Below are positions 7,496 through 14,590 of a stretch of DNA of 15,943 nt, in pieces. Both the position numbers and the translations under genes were made by a program. The stretch's first letter is position 1; each line of letters starts with the position of its first letter. The notes under the pieces were generated by a model, which saw nothing but the letters and a program-made list of their open reading frames with translations, ran no database searches and was not told the origin of the DNA. The stretch is from an uncultured Flavobacteriales bacterium (GTDB taxonomy: Bacteria; Bacteroidota; Bacteroidia; Flavobacteriales_E; Vicingaceae): the NCBI GenBank assembly GCA_913059105.1, contig CAJXRL010000031.1, forward strand, positions 1-15,943. Direction: 5' to 3'.

Positions 7496-7523
7496 TGTTT
7501 TAAAGCATCATAAAATAAACAAA

Positions 7524-10430
7524 ATGAAATCTATTTTATTTACTATCGTTAGCTGTTTTACCTTATCTGTTTATGCTCAAAGCGGAACTATAACAGGGGT
7601 TGTTGTGGATGATCAAGATAATCAAACAATTATTGGAGCTACCGCTATTGTAAGGAGCAAAATGGCAGGTAGTTCAACCGATTTTGATGGTAATTTTTCA
7701 ATCCGAATCGCAGAGGGGACCTACGATGTTGAGATTAGTTTTATTTCTTATCAACCAATTTTTATTAATGGAGTTGTAGTTAAAGCAGGTGAGAGCATCA
7801 ACATAGGAACTGCACGCATGAAATCTGCTACAGTTGATGTAGGGGAGGTCGTTATTCAAGTTCAAGGTTCTAGAAAAAATGAGCAAGCAATGAATAGAAT
7901 CAAAAGCAATTCAGTAGCCATGATGGATGGAATTTCTTCTGAAAAGTTGGCTTTAACCGGTGACGGGAATGCAGCTGAAGCTGCAAAAAGAGTTACTGGA
8001 GTTTCTATTGAAGGCGGGAAATACATTTACGTTAGAGGCTTAGGCGACAGGTATTCAAAAGTTACACTGAATGGAATGGATATTCCCGGATTAGATCCAG
8101 ATAAGAACAGTCTTCAAATGGATATTTTCCCAAGTAATTTGATAGATAATATTTTAGTTTCAAAAAATTTCACGGCCGATATGCCTGCAGACTTTGCTGG
8201 TGGTGTCTTAAATGTAGAGACTAAAGCTTTCCCGGAAGAAGAAACCATGAGAGCGTCTATTGGGCTTGGATATAATCCCAGCATGCACTTTAATTCTAAT
8301 TATTTGAGTTATGACGGCAGTAGTACTGATGCCCTTGGTTTCGATAATGGACAAAGAGAAATTCCGAGTTCAGGTTTTCAAGGGTATACCCCAACTCCAA
8401 ATAACGGAGCGACAGATGACGAAATTAATTCGTTTGTAGGGTCCTTTGACCCAACTTTAGGAGCGTCTAGGAACACAAGTTTGTTGGACTATAGTCTCGG
8501 ATTTTCATATGGAAATCAAATTGATTTGAAAGATAGGAAAGATACTTCTAACTATACTGGTAATAAGTTAGGTTATGTTTTCTCATTATCATACAAAACG
8601 GACTATACATATTACGATGAAGTAGAATACAGCGAATATCAAAAAGCGACAGAGTCTAATGTTTACGAAATGATTAATGCTAATACACAAACAGGTGAGC
8701 TTGGGGAGAAGAATGTACTGGTAGGAATTATGGGAGGTTTAGCATACAAGACCAATTCTTCAAAGTACAGGTTGTCACTATTGAGATTACAAAATGGGAC
8801 AAATAAGGCAGGGAAATTTAATATAGAAAATAATCCATTAGGAGTGGGGCAGTCCGGATTTTCAGCTACTTCGGACAACTTAGAATATAATGAACGTTCA
8901 TTAACGAACGTGATTATTAACGGAACGCACGTACTTAGCAATAAAGATTGGGAGGTTGATTGGAGAGTCTCGCCAACTTTGTCTACCTCTGATGATCCAG
9001 ATATTAGAAAAACGGCTTTTACAACAAGCGATAATGGATTTCAATTGAGCCCAGGCGATGGAGGGTTACCTTCAAGAATTTGGAGAAATTTATTAGAAGT
9101 CAATCTTTCTGCAAAGACTGATTTGACGAAAAAATATAAGTTGTTCAATGAGAAAGCGAAATTAAAATTTGGGGTCAGCTATACTGCAAAGGCGAGAGAT
9201 TACGAGATTTTGGGATACGACATGCAATTGAGGTCAACTCTAAGACAACAATGGGATGGGAACGATGCAAATCAAATTTTGGATGCTTCCAATATTCACC
9301 CCAATAGGCCCAATGGGGTGCATTATTTAGCTGCTAACAGGCAAGTAAATTCCAATGCATATGAGTCTTCTATTCAAAACATTGGAGTGTACATTTCAAA
9401 TGAGTTTTCGGTTACTCCTAATTTGAAAGCAGTAGCAGGCGTTAGGGCTGAACAATACACTCAATGGCATACAGGAAGAGACATTGCTGGAGCGGCAGGA
9501 GATCCAAATGGTAATGTGTTAGACAATGAAAAGGTGTTAGAATCATTAGACTTCTTTCCTTCATTAAATTTAATTTACACGGTAAAAGAGCAACAAAATT
9601 TACGTTTTGCTTACGCTCGAACAATTGCAAGACCTTCATTTAAAGAATTGTCTTTTGCTCAAATTATTGACCCTTTAACGAATAGAATATTTAATGGAAG
9701 TTTATTTCAGTACGATGATTGGGACGGGAAATTGGTTCAAACAAATATTGACAACATCGATTTAAGATGGGAGAAGTTTATGGAAAGAGGACAAATTTTA
9801 TCGGCAAGTGCATTCTTCAAGAATTTTGAGAATCCAATTGAATTAGTTCGAATTCCGCAACAATTAACCACGAGTGAATTTCAACCTCGGAATGTAGGAA
9901 ATGGAAGAATTTTTGGGATTGAACTTGAAGCGACTCATGGTTTAGATTTTATTTCAGAAAACTTTAAAAATTGGAGTGTTAGCGGAAATGTTACTTTGGT
10001 TAAATCTAGAGTGGATATGACAGTTAGGGAATATGATGCACGTAAGATTTTTGAGAAAGATGGAGAGACAATTGAAAGAACAAGACAAATGGCAGGACAA
10101 GCCCCGTATGTGGTGAACTTTGGTTTAAGTTATAAAAATGTTGAACAAGGATTGACTGCCGGAATTTTTTACAACGTGAAAGGTCCCGCTTTAGAAATAG
10201 TTGGTTCTGGTAGATTTCCAGATATTTACCAAGAGCCGTTCCATAGTTTGAATTTGGGAATAAATAAAAAAATAGGGGAAGAGCAAAAAACAATTGTTGA
10301 CCTGAAGGTTTCAAACTTATTGAACGATAGGAGAGAAAGCTTTTATCAGTCCTACAGCGCTAAAGACCAAATTTTTAGTAGCATCAATCCAGGAATGACA
10401 ATTAGCATAGGTTTGAGTCATAAATTTTAA
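7524..10430 (+). CDS. TonB-dependent outer-membrane receptor with CarboxypepD_reg-like N-terminus
   Basis: 968-residue outer-membrane active transporter energised by TonB/ExbBD. The start at 7524 gives the signal peptide MKSILFTIVSCFTLSVYA; a TTG start 48 nt earlier would lie inside the terminator hairpin. Domains: CarboxypepD_reg-like beta-sandwich about 21-105 (ITGVVVDDQDNQTIIGA, TDFDG at 52-56); plug about 115-235 with YVRGLGDRY (169-177), VTLNGMDIPG and FAGGVLNVETK; then a barrel to the C-terminus, ending in Phe (ISIGLSHKF). No SusD homologue is present; the preceding beta-helix lipoprotein takes that place. Receptors of this shape import many large ligands, and sequence alone does not give the cargo. 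Position beside phosphate genes and downstream of the shared operator suggests a phosphorus-containing ligand, which is inference. Confidence 0.93.
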   Translation: MKSILFTIVSCFTLSVYAQSGTITGVVVDDQDNQTIIGATAIVRSKMAGSSTDFDGNFSIRIAEGTYDVEISFISYQPIFINGVVVKAGESINIGTARMKSATVDVGEVVIQVQGSRKNEQAMNRIKSNSVAMMDGISSEKLALTGDGNAAEAAKRVTGVSIEGGKYIYVRGLGDRYSKVTLNGMDIPGLDPDKNSLQMDIFPSNLIDNILVSKNFTADMPADFAGGVLNVETKAFPEEETMRASIGLGYNPSMHFNSNYLSYDGSSTDALGFDNGQREIPSSGFQGYTPTPNNGATDDEINSFVGSFDPTLGASRNTSLLDYSLGFSYGNQIDLKDRKDTSNYTGNKLGYVFSLSYKTDYTYYDEVEYSEYQKATESNVYEMINANTQTGELGEKNVLVGIMGGLAYKTNSSKYRLSLLRLQNGTNKAGKFNIENNPLGVGQSGFSATSDNLEYNERSLTNVIINGTHVLSNKDWEVDWRVSPTLSTSDDPDIRKTAFTTSDNGFQLSPGDGGLPSRIWRNLLEVNLSAKTDLTKKYKLFNEKAKLKFGVSYTAKARDYEILGYDMQLRSTLRQQWDGNDANQILDASNIHPNRPNGVHYLAANRQVNSNAYESSIQNIGVYISNEFSVTPNLKAVAGVRAEQYTQWHTGRDIAGAAGDPNGNVLDNEKVLESLDFFPSLNLIYTVKEQQNLRFAYARTIARPSFKELSFAQIIDPLTNRIFNGSLFQYDDWDGKLVQTNIDNIDLRWEKFMERGQILSASAFFKNFENPIELVRIPQQLTTSEFQPRNVGNGRIFGIELEATHGLDFISENFKNWSVSGNVTLVKSRVDMTVREYDARKIFEKDGETIERTRQMAGQAPYVVNFGLSYKNVEQGLTAGIFYNVKGPALEIVGSGRFPDIYQEPFHSLNLGINKKIGEEQKTIVDLKVSNLLNDRRESFYQSYSAKDQIFSSINPGMTISIGLSHKF

Positions 10431-10440
10431 TGCTGGCTAT

Positions 10441-10478
10441 TAACAAAAATGGAGTCGATTTCGACTCCATCTTTGTTA
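10441..10478. terminator. Bidirectional terminator, TonB receptor / MORN gene
   Basis: A perfect 10-bp stem ATGGAGTCGA / TCGACTCCAT (10449-10458 and 10461-10470) is extended by TAACAAA / TTTGTTA (10441-10447 and 10472-10478). The distal arm contains the stop codon of the minus-strand MORN gene (10476-10478), so the convergent genes end within one structure. The tip loop is very short, so one or two tip pairs probably open. Confidence 0.8.
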
Positions 10479-10940
10479 GTAATTCTTTTTGGAAATTAGC
10501 TTCCCATCTTCATTCCATATTTTCCAAATTCCTGTTTTTTCACCATCTATATAATACATCTCGTATCTTTTCTGACCATTGTCATCCCAAATAAGCCACT
10601 TTCCATCTTTTTTGCCATTCGCAAAATAGACTTCCCCAATCATGTTTCCTGTTTTGTCCCACTTCATCCATTTGCCATGTTTTTCTCCATTTGAATAGAA
10701 ACCTACTTCTTGCTTAATTCCATCTTCATAGAAAAATTGCGCCTGACCATTTAGTTCACCTTTTTCAATTAAATAAATGGCTTCTTTATTTTTATTGTCA
10801 TGATAGGTCACATGAGTACCAGAATAAAGTTGGTTATCTTGATTGAGCACCTGACCATCCGCTAACGCATTACCTTCTTGAGCAAATAAACTTGTTGAGT
10901 AGATAAGAAGTCCAGTTACAAGTGATATCAATTTCTTCAT
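10476..10940 (-). CDS. Secreted MORN-repeat (MORN_2 type) protein
   Basis: 154-residue predicted exported protein with the signal peptide MKKLISLVTGLLIYSTSLFA. The rest is a repeat array with a strict 24-residue period: units start at Gly61 (GELNGQAQFFYEDG), Gly85 (GEKHGKWMKWDKTG), Gly109 (GKKDGKWLIWDDNG) and Gly133 (GEKTGIWKIWNEDG). This is the MORN_2 variant, often annotated in Bacteroidota as a YwqK-like antitoxin component without experimental support. No toxin-like gene is adjacent. The molecular role is unknown; a periplasmic or outer-membrane-associated beta-hairpin scaffold is plausible. It is convergent with the TonB receptor and downstream of the CarboxypepD_reg gene, but separated from it by a terminator. 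Its upstream region carries the 11-bp TTAA repeat, which suggests co-regulation with the phosphate genes. Confidence 0.8.
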   Translation of the reverse strand: MKKLISLVTGLLIYSTSLFAQEGNALADGQVLNQDNQLYSGTHVTYHDNKNKEAIYLIEKGELNGQAQFFYEDGIKQEVGFYSNGEKHGKWMKWDKTGNMIGEVYFANGKKDGKWLIWDDNGQKRYEMYYIDGEKTGIWKIWNEDGKLISKKNY

Positions 10941-10957
10941 AATTCTATAGTTTATAC

Positions 10958-10995
10958 CTTAGTACGAAGATAACGAAAAGTTAACATTAAATTAA
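10958..10995 (-). promoter_or_regulatory. 11-bp repeat array upstream of the MORN gene
   Basis: On the minus strand TTAAT (plus 10991-10995), TTAAC (10980-10984) and TTATC (10969-10973) repeat at exactly 11 bp, each preceded by G. A degenerate fourth unit CTAAG lies at 10958-10962. Unlike the other arrays, no TAnnTTTG element lies 21 or 32 bp downstream; that position would overlap the start codon. The promoter itself is unresolved. Confidence 0.5.
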
Positions 10996-11008
10996 CATTG
11001 AGGATCTA

Positions 11009-11046
11009 GATATAAAAAAAGCGGCAATTTGCCGCTTTTTTATATC
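11009..11046 (-). terminator. Terminator downstream of the CarboxypepD_reg gene
   Basis: A near-perfect inverted repeat of about 18 bp is centred on GCGGCAA / TTGCCGC (11021-11027 and 11029-11035). It is flanked by an A tract on the left and a T tract on the right, so a GC stem with U tracts can form on either strand. On the minus strand it follows the stop at 11059 by 12 bp and isolates the MORN gene. Confidence 0.85.
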
Positions 11047-11058
11047 TTAAAATTAGTG

Positions 11059-11376
11059 TTACTTTTCTTCCAATACAATTGATAAATCTGCTTGTGCGCT
11101 AGATTTTAGCTCAATAATTGCCGATTTATCTTCAAAAGAAACCATACTTACATTTACCTCGTTAATAGATAAGGCAACTTTTGGAAAAAGAAATTCACCA
11201 TCAAAATCTGTGTAAACCACTTTTCCTAATCCTTTAACTTGCACCTTGGCCCCTATAATTGGAGAACCATCGCCATCAATAACCTGACCTTTTATTGCTT
11301 TAGTTTTCCCATTTCCAGCAAAGCCAGATACAATCAGACCTAATGTAAATAGAATGATGAATAAAACCTTTTTCAT
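11059..11376 (-). CDS. Small secreted CarboxypepD_reg-like domain protein
   Basis: 105-residue exported protein from the ATG at 11374-11376. The start 18 nt upstream lies above the predicted transcription start, so it is rejected. The signal peptide is MKKVLFIILFTLGLIVSGFA. The rest is a single CarboxypepD_reg-like beta-sandwich (IKGQVIDGDGSPIIGAKVQV, then TDFDG at 56-60). The same fold and the same TDFDG turn form the N-terminal extension of the TonB receptor encoded 0.6 kb away. Here the domain stands alone, with no plug or barrel. There is no lipobox. It could be a periplasmic partner of the receptor or of TonB, but nothing in the sequence shows this. It has its own promoter with four 11-bp operator units and its own terminator, so it is a single-gene unit. 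Confidence 0.83.
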   Translation of the reverse strand: MKKVLFIILFTLGLIVSGFAGNGKTKAIKGQVIDGDGSPIIGAKVQVKGLGKVVYTDFDGEFLFPKVALSINEVNVSMVSFEDKSAIIELKSSAQADLSIVLEEK

Positions 11377-11391
11377 AAATTTTCTTTGAAA

Positions 11392-11458
11392 CAAACCTAC
11401 TCTTTCAAAGAAAATTTTAGGTTAACCTTAGTTTATTTTAGGGTTAAGCTTATATTAA
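11392..11458 (-). promoter_or_regulatory. CarboxypepD_reg gene promoter with four 11-bp repeats
   Basis: The best example in the window. On the minus strand TTAAT (plus 11454-11458), TTAAC (11443-11447), ATAAA (11432-11436) and TTAAC (11421-11425) are in strict 11-bp register. The spacer is exactly 21 bp to TAGGTTTG (11399-11392), a perfect TAnnTTTG. The predicted leader is about 12 nt to the ATG at 11376. Confidence 0.7.
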
Positions 11459-11479
11459 TAAAATTAATGCTTTAGACCT

Positions 11480-13240
11480 TTATCCTCTGTAGCAAGTTTC
11501 AATTTGATCTTTAAAATTTTCCATTAAAACTCTTCGCTTGATTTTCATGGTTGGTGTCATCTCTCCTGAGTCTATTCCCCAAACGGAAGGAGCTAGAATT
11601 ATTTTTTTCACCTGCTCAAACTGAGCGAAGCTTTCGTTATGAATATTAATCTCTTTCATAATCCTATTATAAATCCGTTCCAATTTAATCATTTCCGCAT
11701 CTGTTGTATAAGGAATTTTTTTACGTTTGCACCATCCCTTTAAAAAGTCAAATGAAGGCTGAACAATGGCGGATGGGTGCTTTTCAGATTCCCCTATTAC
11801 CATAATTTGTTCAATGAAATTAGATTCTTTCATCTTGTTTTCGAGAAGTTGTGGAGCAACATACTTTCCGCCAGACGTTTTAAATGTTTCCTTTTTTCTT
11901 CCAGTAATTTTAACATATTGCCCTTCCACTAACGTTCCTAAATCGCCAGTTTTAAACCATCCGTCTTCAGTAAAAACTTCTTTAGTGGCTTTCTCATTTT
12001 TGTAGTAACCCATCATAACACTAGGGCCTTTTGCTAAAATTTCTCCGTCATCTGCAATCTTAATTTGAACATTATCTAAAGGTCTTCCGCAGGTGCCAAT
12101 TCGAACTCCGTCGTTGGCTTCTTCATTTACTGCAAGTACTGGAGAAGTTTCTGTTAACCCATACCCTTCCATTACCGGAATTTGGGCCGCCAAAAACACT
12201 CTTGCTAACCTTGGTTGCAAAGCCGCAGCACCTGAGGCAATAGCTTTTGCATTTCCGCCGAGCGCTTCTCTCCATTTGTTAAAAATAATCTTGTTCGCTA
12301 ATTTCAGTTGAAATTCGTAAAATGCTCCATTCGCCCCATTCAGTTCATATTTTTGACCTAGACCTAAGGCCCAAAAGAATAATGCTTTTTTAATGCCAGT
12401 TAATTCCGCTCCTTTTGCAACAATTTTGTCATATACTTTTTCAAGTAATCGTGGCACTGCCGTAAATACATCTGGTTTTACTTCACGTAAATTATCCCCA
12501 ATAGTTTCTAAAGACTCTGCATAATAAATAGAAGTTCCAGTATAAAAGTACAGGTAACTTATCATCCGCTCATACACATGGCACAATGGTAAAAAGCTCA
12601 ATGATTTTGAATCGCTCCCTAATGGCAATCTTTTTCTTGAAGCCAAAGAGTTGCTCACTAGATTTTTATGTGTCAACATAACCCCTTTTGGTCTTCCGGT
12701 AGTTCCTGAAGTGTAAATTAGTGTAGCTAAATCTCCTTCTTTTACAGAGCTTCTAATCTCTTTTATTTTCTCAACGTTTTTGCCTTTCCCTAAGTCTTTT
12801 ACAGCCGTCCAATGGTCGCAAGCGGAAACAGTATTATATGAATATAAGCGCTGTAAGCTAGGAACTTTTGATTTAACTGAACTAACTTTTGTGAATAAAT
12901 CCTCATCAGACACAAAGCAGATCTTTACTTCAGCATTATTTAGAATGTATTCGTAATCCTTTACGGTAATAGTAGGGTAAATAGGAACGTTAATCATCCC
13001 AGCTATTAAAATCCCTAAGTCAGTAATTAACCACTCTGATCGGTTGTTCGAAATTATACCAACCTTATCACCCGGCTTCAAACCCAATTCAATTAGACCA
13101 GAAGCCAATTCCTCGGCTTGATCAATCATCGATTGAGTACTAATAGGAACCCATTTTCCGTCAATTTTGTCCGTAAGGGCGTCATTTTTAGGATAATTTG
13201 CTAGTTGATGGTAGTGTAAATCGAAAATTCTTGTTAGCAT
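11480..13240 (-). CDS. Long-chain fatty acid-CoA ligase (AMP-forming)
   Basis: 586-residue adenylate-forming enzyme of the FAA1-type long-chain acyl-CoA synthetases, which activate fatty acids with ATP and CoA for beta-oxidation or lipid synthesis at the membrane. Visible motifs: P-loop YTSGTTGRPKGV (176-187), A5 motif GYGLTETSP (359-367), TGDLG (431-435), hinge GRKKETFKTSGGKYVAP (447-463) and the catalytic lysine K566 in TPTMKIKRR. The length fits the family, which is longer than bacterial FadD-like 550-residue enzymes. The start at 13240 leaves 71 bp to the divergent cupin gene. No 11-bp operator lies upstream and the gene has no evident link with the phosphate cluster. Chain-length preference cannot be read from the sequence. 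Confidence 0.93.
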   Translation of the reverse strand: MLTRIFDLHYHQLANYPKNDALTDKIDGKWVPISTQSMIDQAEELASGLIELGLKPGDKVGIISNNRSEWLITDLGILIAGMINVPIYPTITVKDYEYILNNAEVKICFVSDEDLFTKVSSVKSKVPSLQRLYSYNTVSACDHWTAVKDLGKGKNVEKIKEIRSSVKEGDLATLIYTSGTTGRPKGVMLTHKNLVSNSLASRKRLPLGSDSKSLSFLPLCHVYERMISYLYFYTGTSIYYAESLETIGDNLREVKPDVFTAVPRLLEKVYDKIVAKGAELTGIKKALFFWALGLGQKYELNGANGAFYEFQLKLANKIIFNKWREALGGNAKAIASGAAALQPRLARVFLAAQIPVMEGYGLTETSPVLAVNEEANDGVRIGTCGRPLDNVQIKIADDGEILAKGPSVMMGYYKNEKATKEVFTEDGWFKTGDLGTLVEGQYVKITGRKKETFKTSGGKYVAPQLLENKMKESNFIEQIMVIGESEKHPSAIVQPSFDFLKGWCKRKKIPYTTDAEMIKLERIYNRIMKEINIHNESFAQFEQVKKIILAPSVWGIDSGEMTPTMKIKRRVLMENFKDQIETCYRG

Positions 13241-13283
13241 ATTGTTAAATATTTGTAGTAAATATAAAACAAAAAATGTTTTT

Positions 13284-13291
13284 TTGTTTTG
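13284..13291 (+). promoter_or_regulatory. Possible -7 element of the cupin gene
   Basis: TTGTTTTG differs from TAnnTTTG at one position and would give a leader of about 15 nt to the ATG at 13312. It lies in a T-rich stretch, so the match is weak evidence. Confidence 0.3.
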
Positions 13292-13311
13292 TACAGAGAT
13301 AAATTAGCAAA

Positions 13312-13809
13312 ATGAAAAGCAAAAAATATTGGATAGAAAACCTAAATCTATTGCCACACCCAGAAGGAGGATACTATAAAGAAAACTATAGATCCGAATT
13401 AAGCTTGCGCCTAGAAAATTTGGATTCTAACTTGGAAGGAGAAAGAAGTTTATGCACAGGAATTTACTTTTTACTAGAGAAAGATAATTTTTCTGCTTTT
13501 CATCGTATCAAGTCTGATGAATTATGGCATTTCTATGGAGGTGATGCAATAACAATTCATATGATTGATGAAGAAGGGAATTATTCCTCTCAAGATGTTG
13601 GAAACAAATTGGAAATGGGAGAAGTCCTTCAGTATTTAGTTCCTGCAAATACTTGGTTTGCCTCCGAGGTAAAAGAAGAAAGAGAATACGCACTTGTAGG
13701 ATGTACTGTTTCATTCGGATTCGATTTTAATGATTTTGAAATGGCCGGTAGATCTTTACAGGATGAATTTCCGGAACATCAGACTGTATTAAGTCGTCTA
13801 ATACGATAA
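13312..13809 (+). CDS. DUF985 cupin family protein (Cupin_5)
   Basis: 165-residue cytosolic single-domain cupin of the DUF985/Cupin_5 family. The N-terminal signature HPEGGYYKENYRS (16-28) and the cupin core FSAFHRIKSDELWHFYGGD (60-78), with H64, E70 and H73 as likely metal or ligand contacts, are both present, followed by LVPANTWFASEV and GCTVSFGFDFNDFEM. The full length is typical. The biochemical role of the family is not established; sugar-binding or isomerase-like roles have been proposed. It is divergent from the acyl-CoA ligase, and no operon partner is visible. The following 238 bp to the next gene hold no obvious gene or terminator. Confidence 0.88.
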   Translation: MKSKKYWIENLNLLPHPEGGYYKENYRSELSLRLENLDSNLEGERSLCTGIYFLLEKDNFSAFHRIKSDELWHFYGGDAITIHMIDEEGNYSSQDVGNKLEMGEVLQYLVPANTWFASEVKEEREYALVGCTVSFGFDFNDFEMAGRSLQDEFPEHQTVLSRLIR

Positions 13810-14034
13810 AAGTTGTAGTCTGTAGATTTAAAATTCAATACCTTTATTTCGGGTGTTTTGCAGTTTACATATATCCTAATTTAACCCGATTTGAAACTTG
13901 TTGAGAGTTAAAACGTACAACCAGACTCAGATTGCTCTTCATAAAGAGGGTTAAGTGTAGTTAATTGATGTAATAGGCAAAATTGGGTTCATAATATAAT
14001 AATCAATAAATTCGTGTTTTTAGCGTTAAAGTAT

Positions 14035-14042
14035 TAGCTTTG
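14035..14042 (+). promoter_or_regulatory. -7 element directly at the siaB-like start codon
   Basis: TAGCTTTG is a perfect TAnnTTTG and ends only 5 bp before the ATG at 14048. If used, the transcript would begin at or within a few bases of the start codon. No 11-bp TTAA array precedes it. Confidence 0.45.
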
Positions 14043-14047
14043 AGAAT

Positions 14048-14590
14048 ATGAATGTTAATAGTGACATACAGCATACAAAAAATATATTAAAGGTTCCTTA
14101 TCACAAGGATCAGCTTGAATATTGGGGTCCTGTAAATCATATTTTCGCTGACTCATTTTTGACAATGGGACATACATTCATCTACCAATATTTTAGTAAC
14201 CTTAACTCTACATTTTTGAAGTCTGTTTTTTCATCATTGGTAGAAATGGTTCAAAATGTATCTAAATACAATGAAGAGAATTGTCAAGATAATCTGCCTC
14301 AATCTTTAATTCGATTAAAAGATGGGGGAGGGCATGTTGTGGTAAATACGGTTAATCGCATAAAATTGGAAGATAAATTGTATATTCAATCAATTTTTGA
14401 AAAGATTTTCTCTATTCCTGAGAATGAGCTATTTGATGAATACAAACGTTTGTTATTAAAAGGTGAAAGTGTTGGCCTAATCATGCTTAGAAAATTAAAT
14501 AATACAAATATTGAATACTCTTTCTCAGAAAACCAAGAAGCAGAAGCTTGGTTGAGCATTGAATTAAAAATGAATTATGGAAATACTTAG
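14048..14590 (+). CDS. SiaB-family protein kinase (DUF6272)
   Basis: 180-residue protein resembling the SiaB family, GHKL-fold serine/threonine kinases. In Pseudomonas SiaB phosphorylates SiaC and so blocks its activation of the diguanylate cyclase SiaD. Seen here: FADSFLTMGHTFIYQYF near the N-terminus; a helix with an N-box-like ELVEMVQN equivalent, SLVEMVQNVSKYNEE, with E66 and N70 as candidate Mg/ATP residues; and a Gly-containing nucleotide-lid segment GESVGLIMLRK (139-149). The next gene, encoding a SiaC-type protein, overlaps by 14 bp, so the two are translationally coupled. The pair itself is good evidence for the call. Neither a SiaA phosphatase nor a SiaD cyclase gene lies nearby. 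The output in this organism is unknown. Confidence 0.78.
   Translation: MNVNSDIQHTKNILKVPYHKDQLEYWGPVNHIFADSFLTMGHTFIYQYFSNLNSTFLKSVFSSLVEMVQNVSKYNEENCQDNLPQSLIRLKDGGGHVVVNTVNRIKLEDKLYIQSIFEKIFSIPENELFDEYKRLLLKGESVGLIMLRKLNNTNIEYSFSENQEAEAWLSIELKMNYGNT

Noticed and set aside
7476..7523. TTG start of the TonB receptor
   Set aside because: It falls inside the terminator hairpin; the ATG at 7524 begins a standard signal peptide.
10940..10947. TAGAATTA as the -7 element of the MORN gene at the 21-bp position
   Set aside because: It has two mismatches to TAnnTTTG and overlaps the start codon; transcription would begin inside the signal-peptide codons with no usable downstream Met.
13810..14047. 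Phosphate-type repeat array or small gene in the gap between cupin and siaB
   Set aside because: Six TTAA sites are present but none are 11 bp apart, and no coding frame with a family-like sequence is visible. CGGGT/ACCCG at either end of 13848-13889 is too far apart to be a convincing hairpin.
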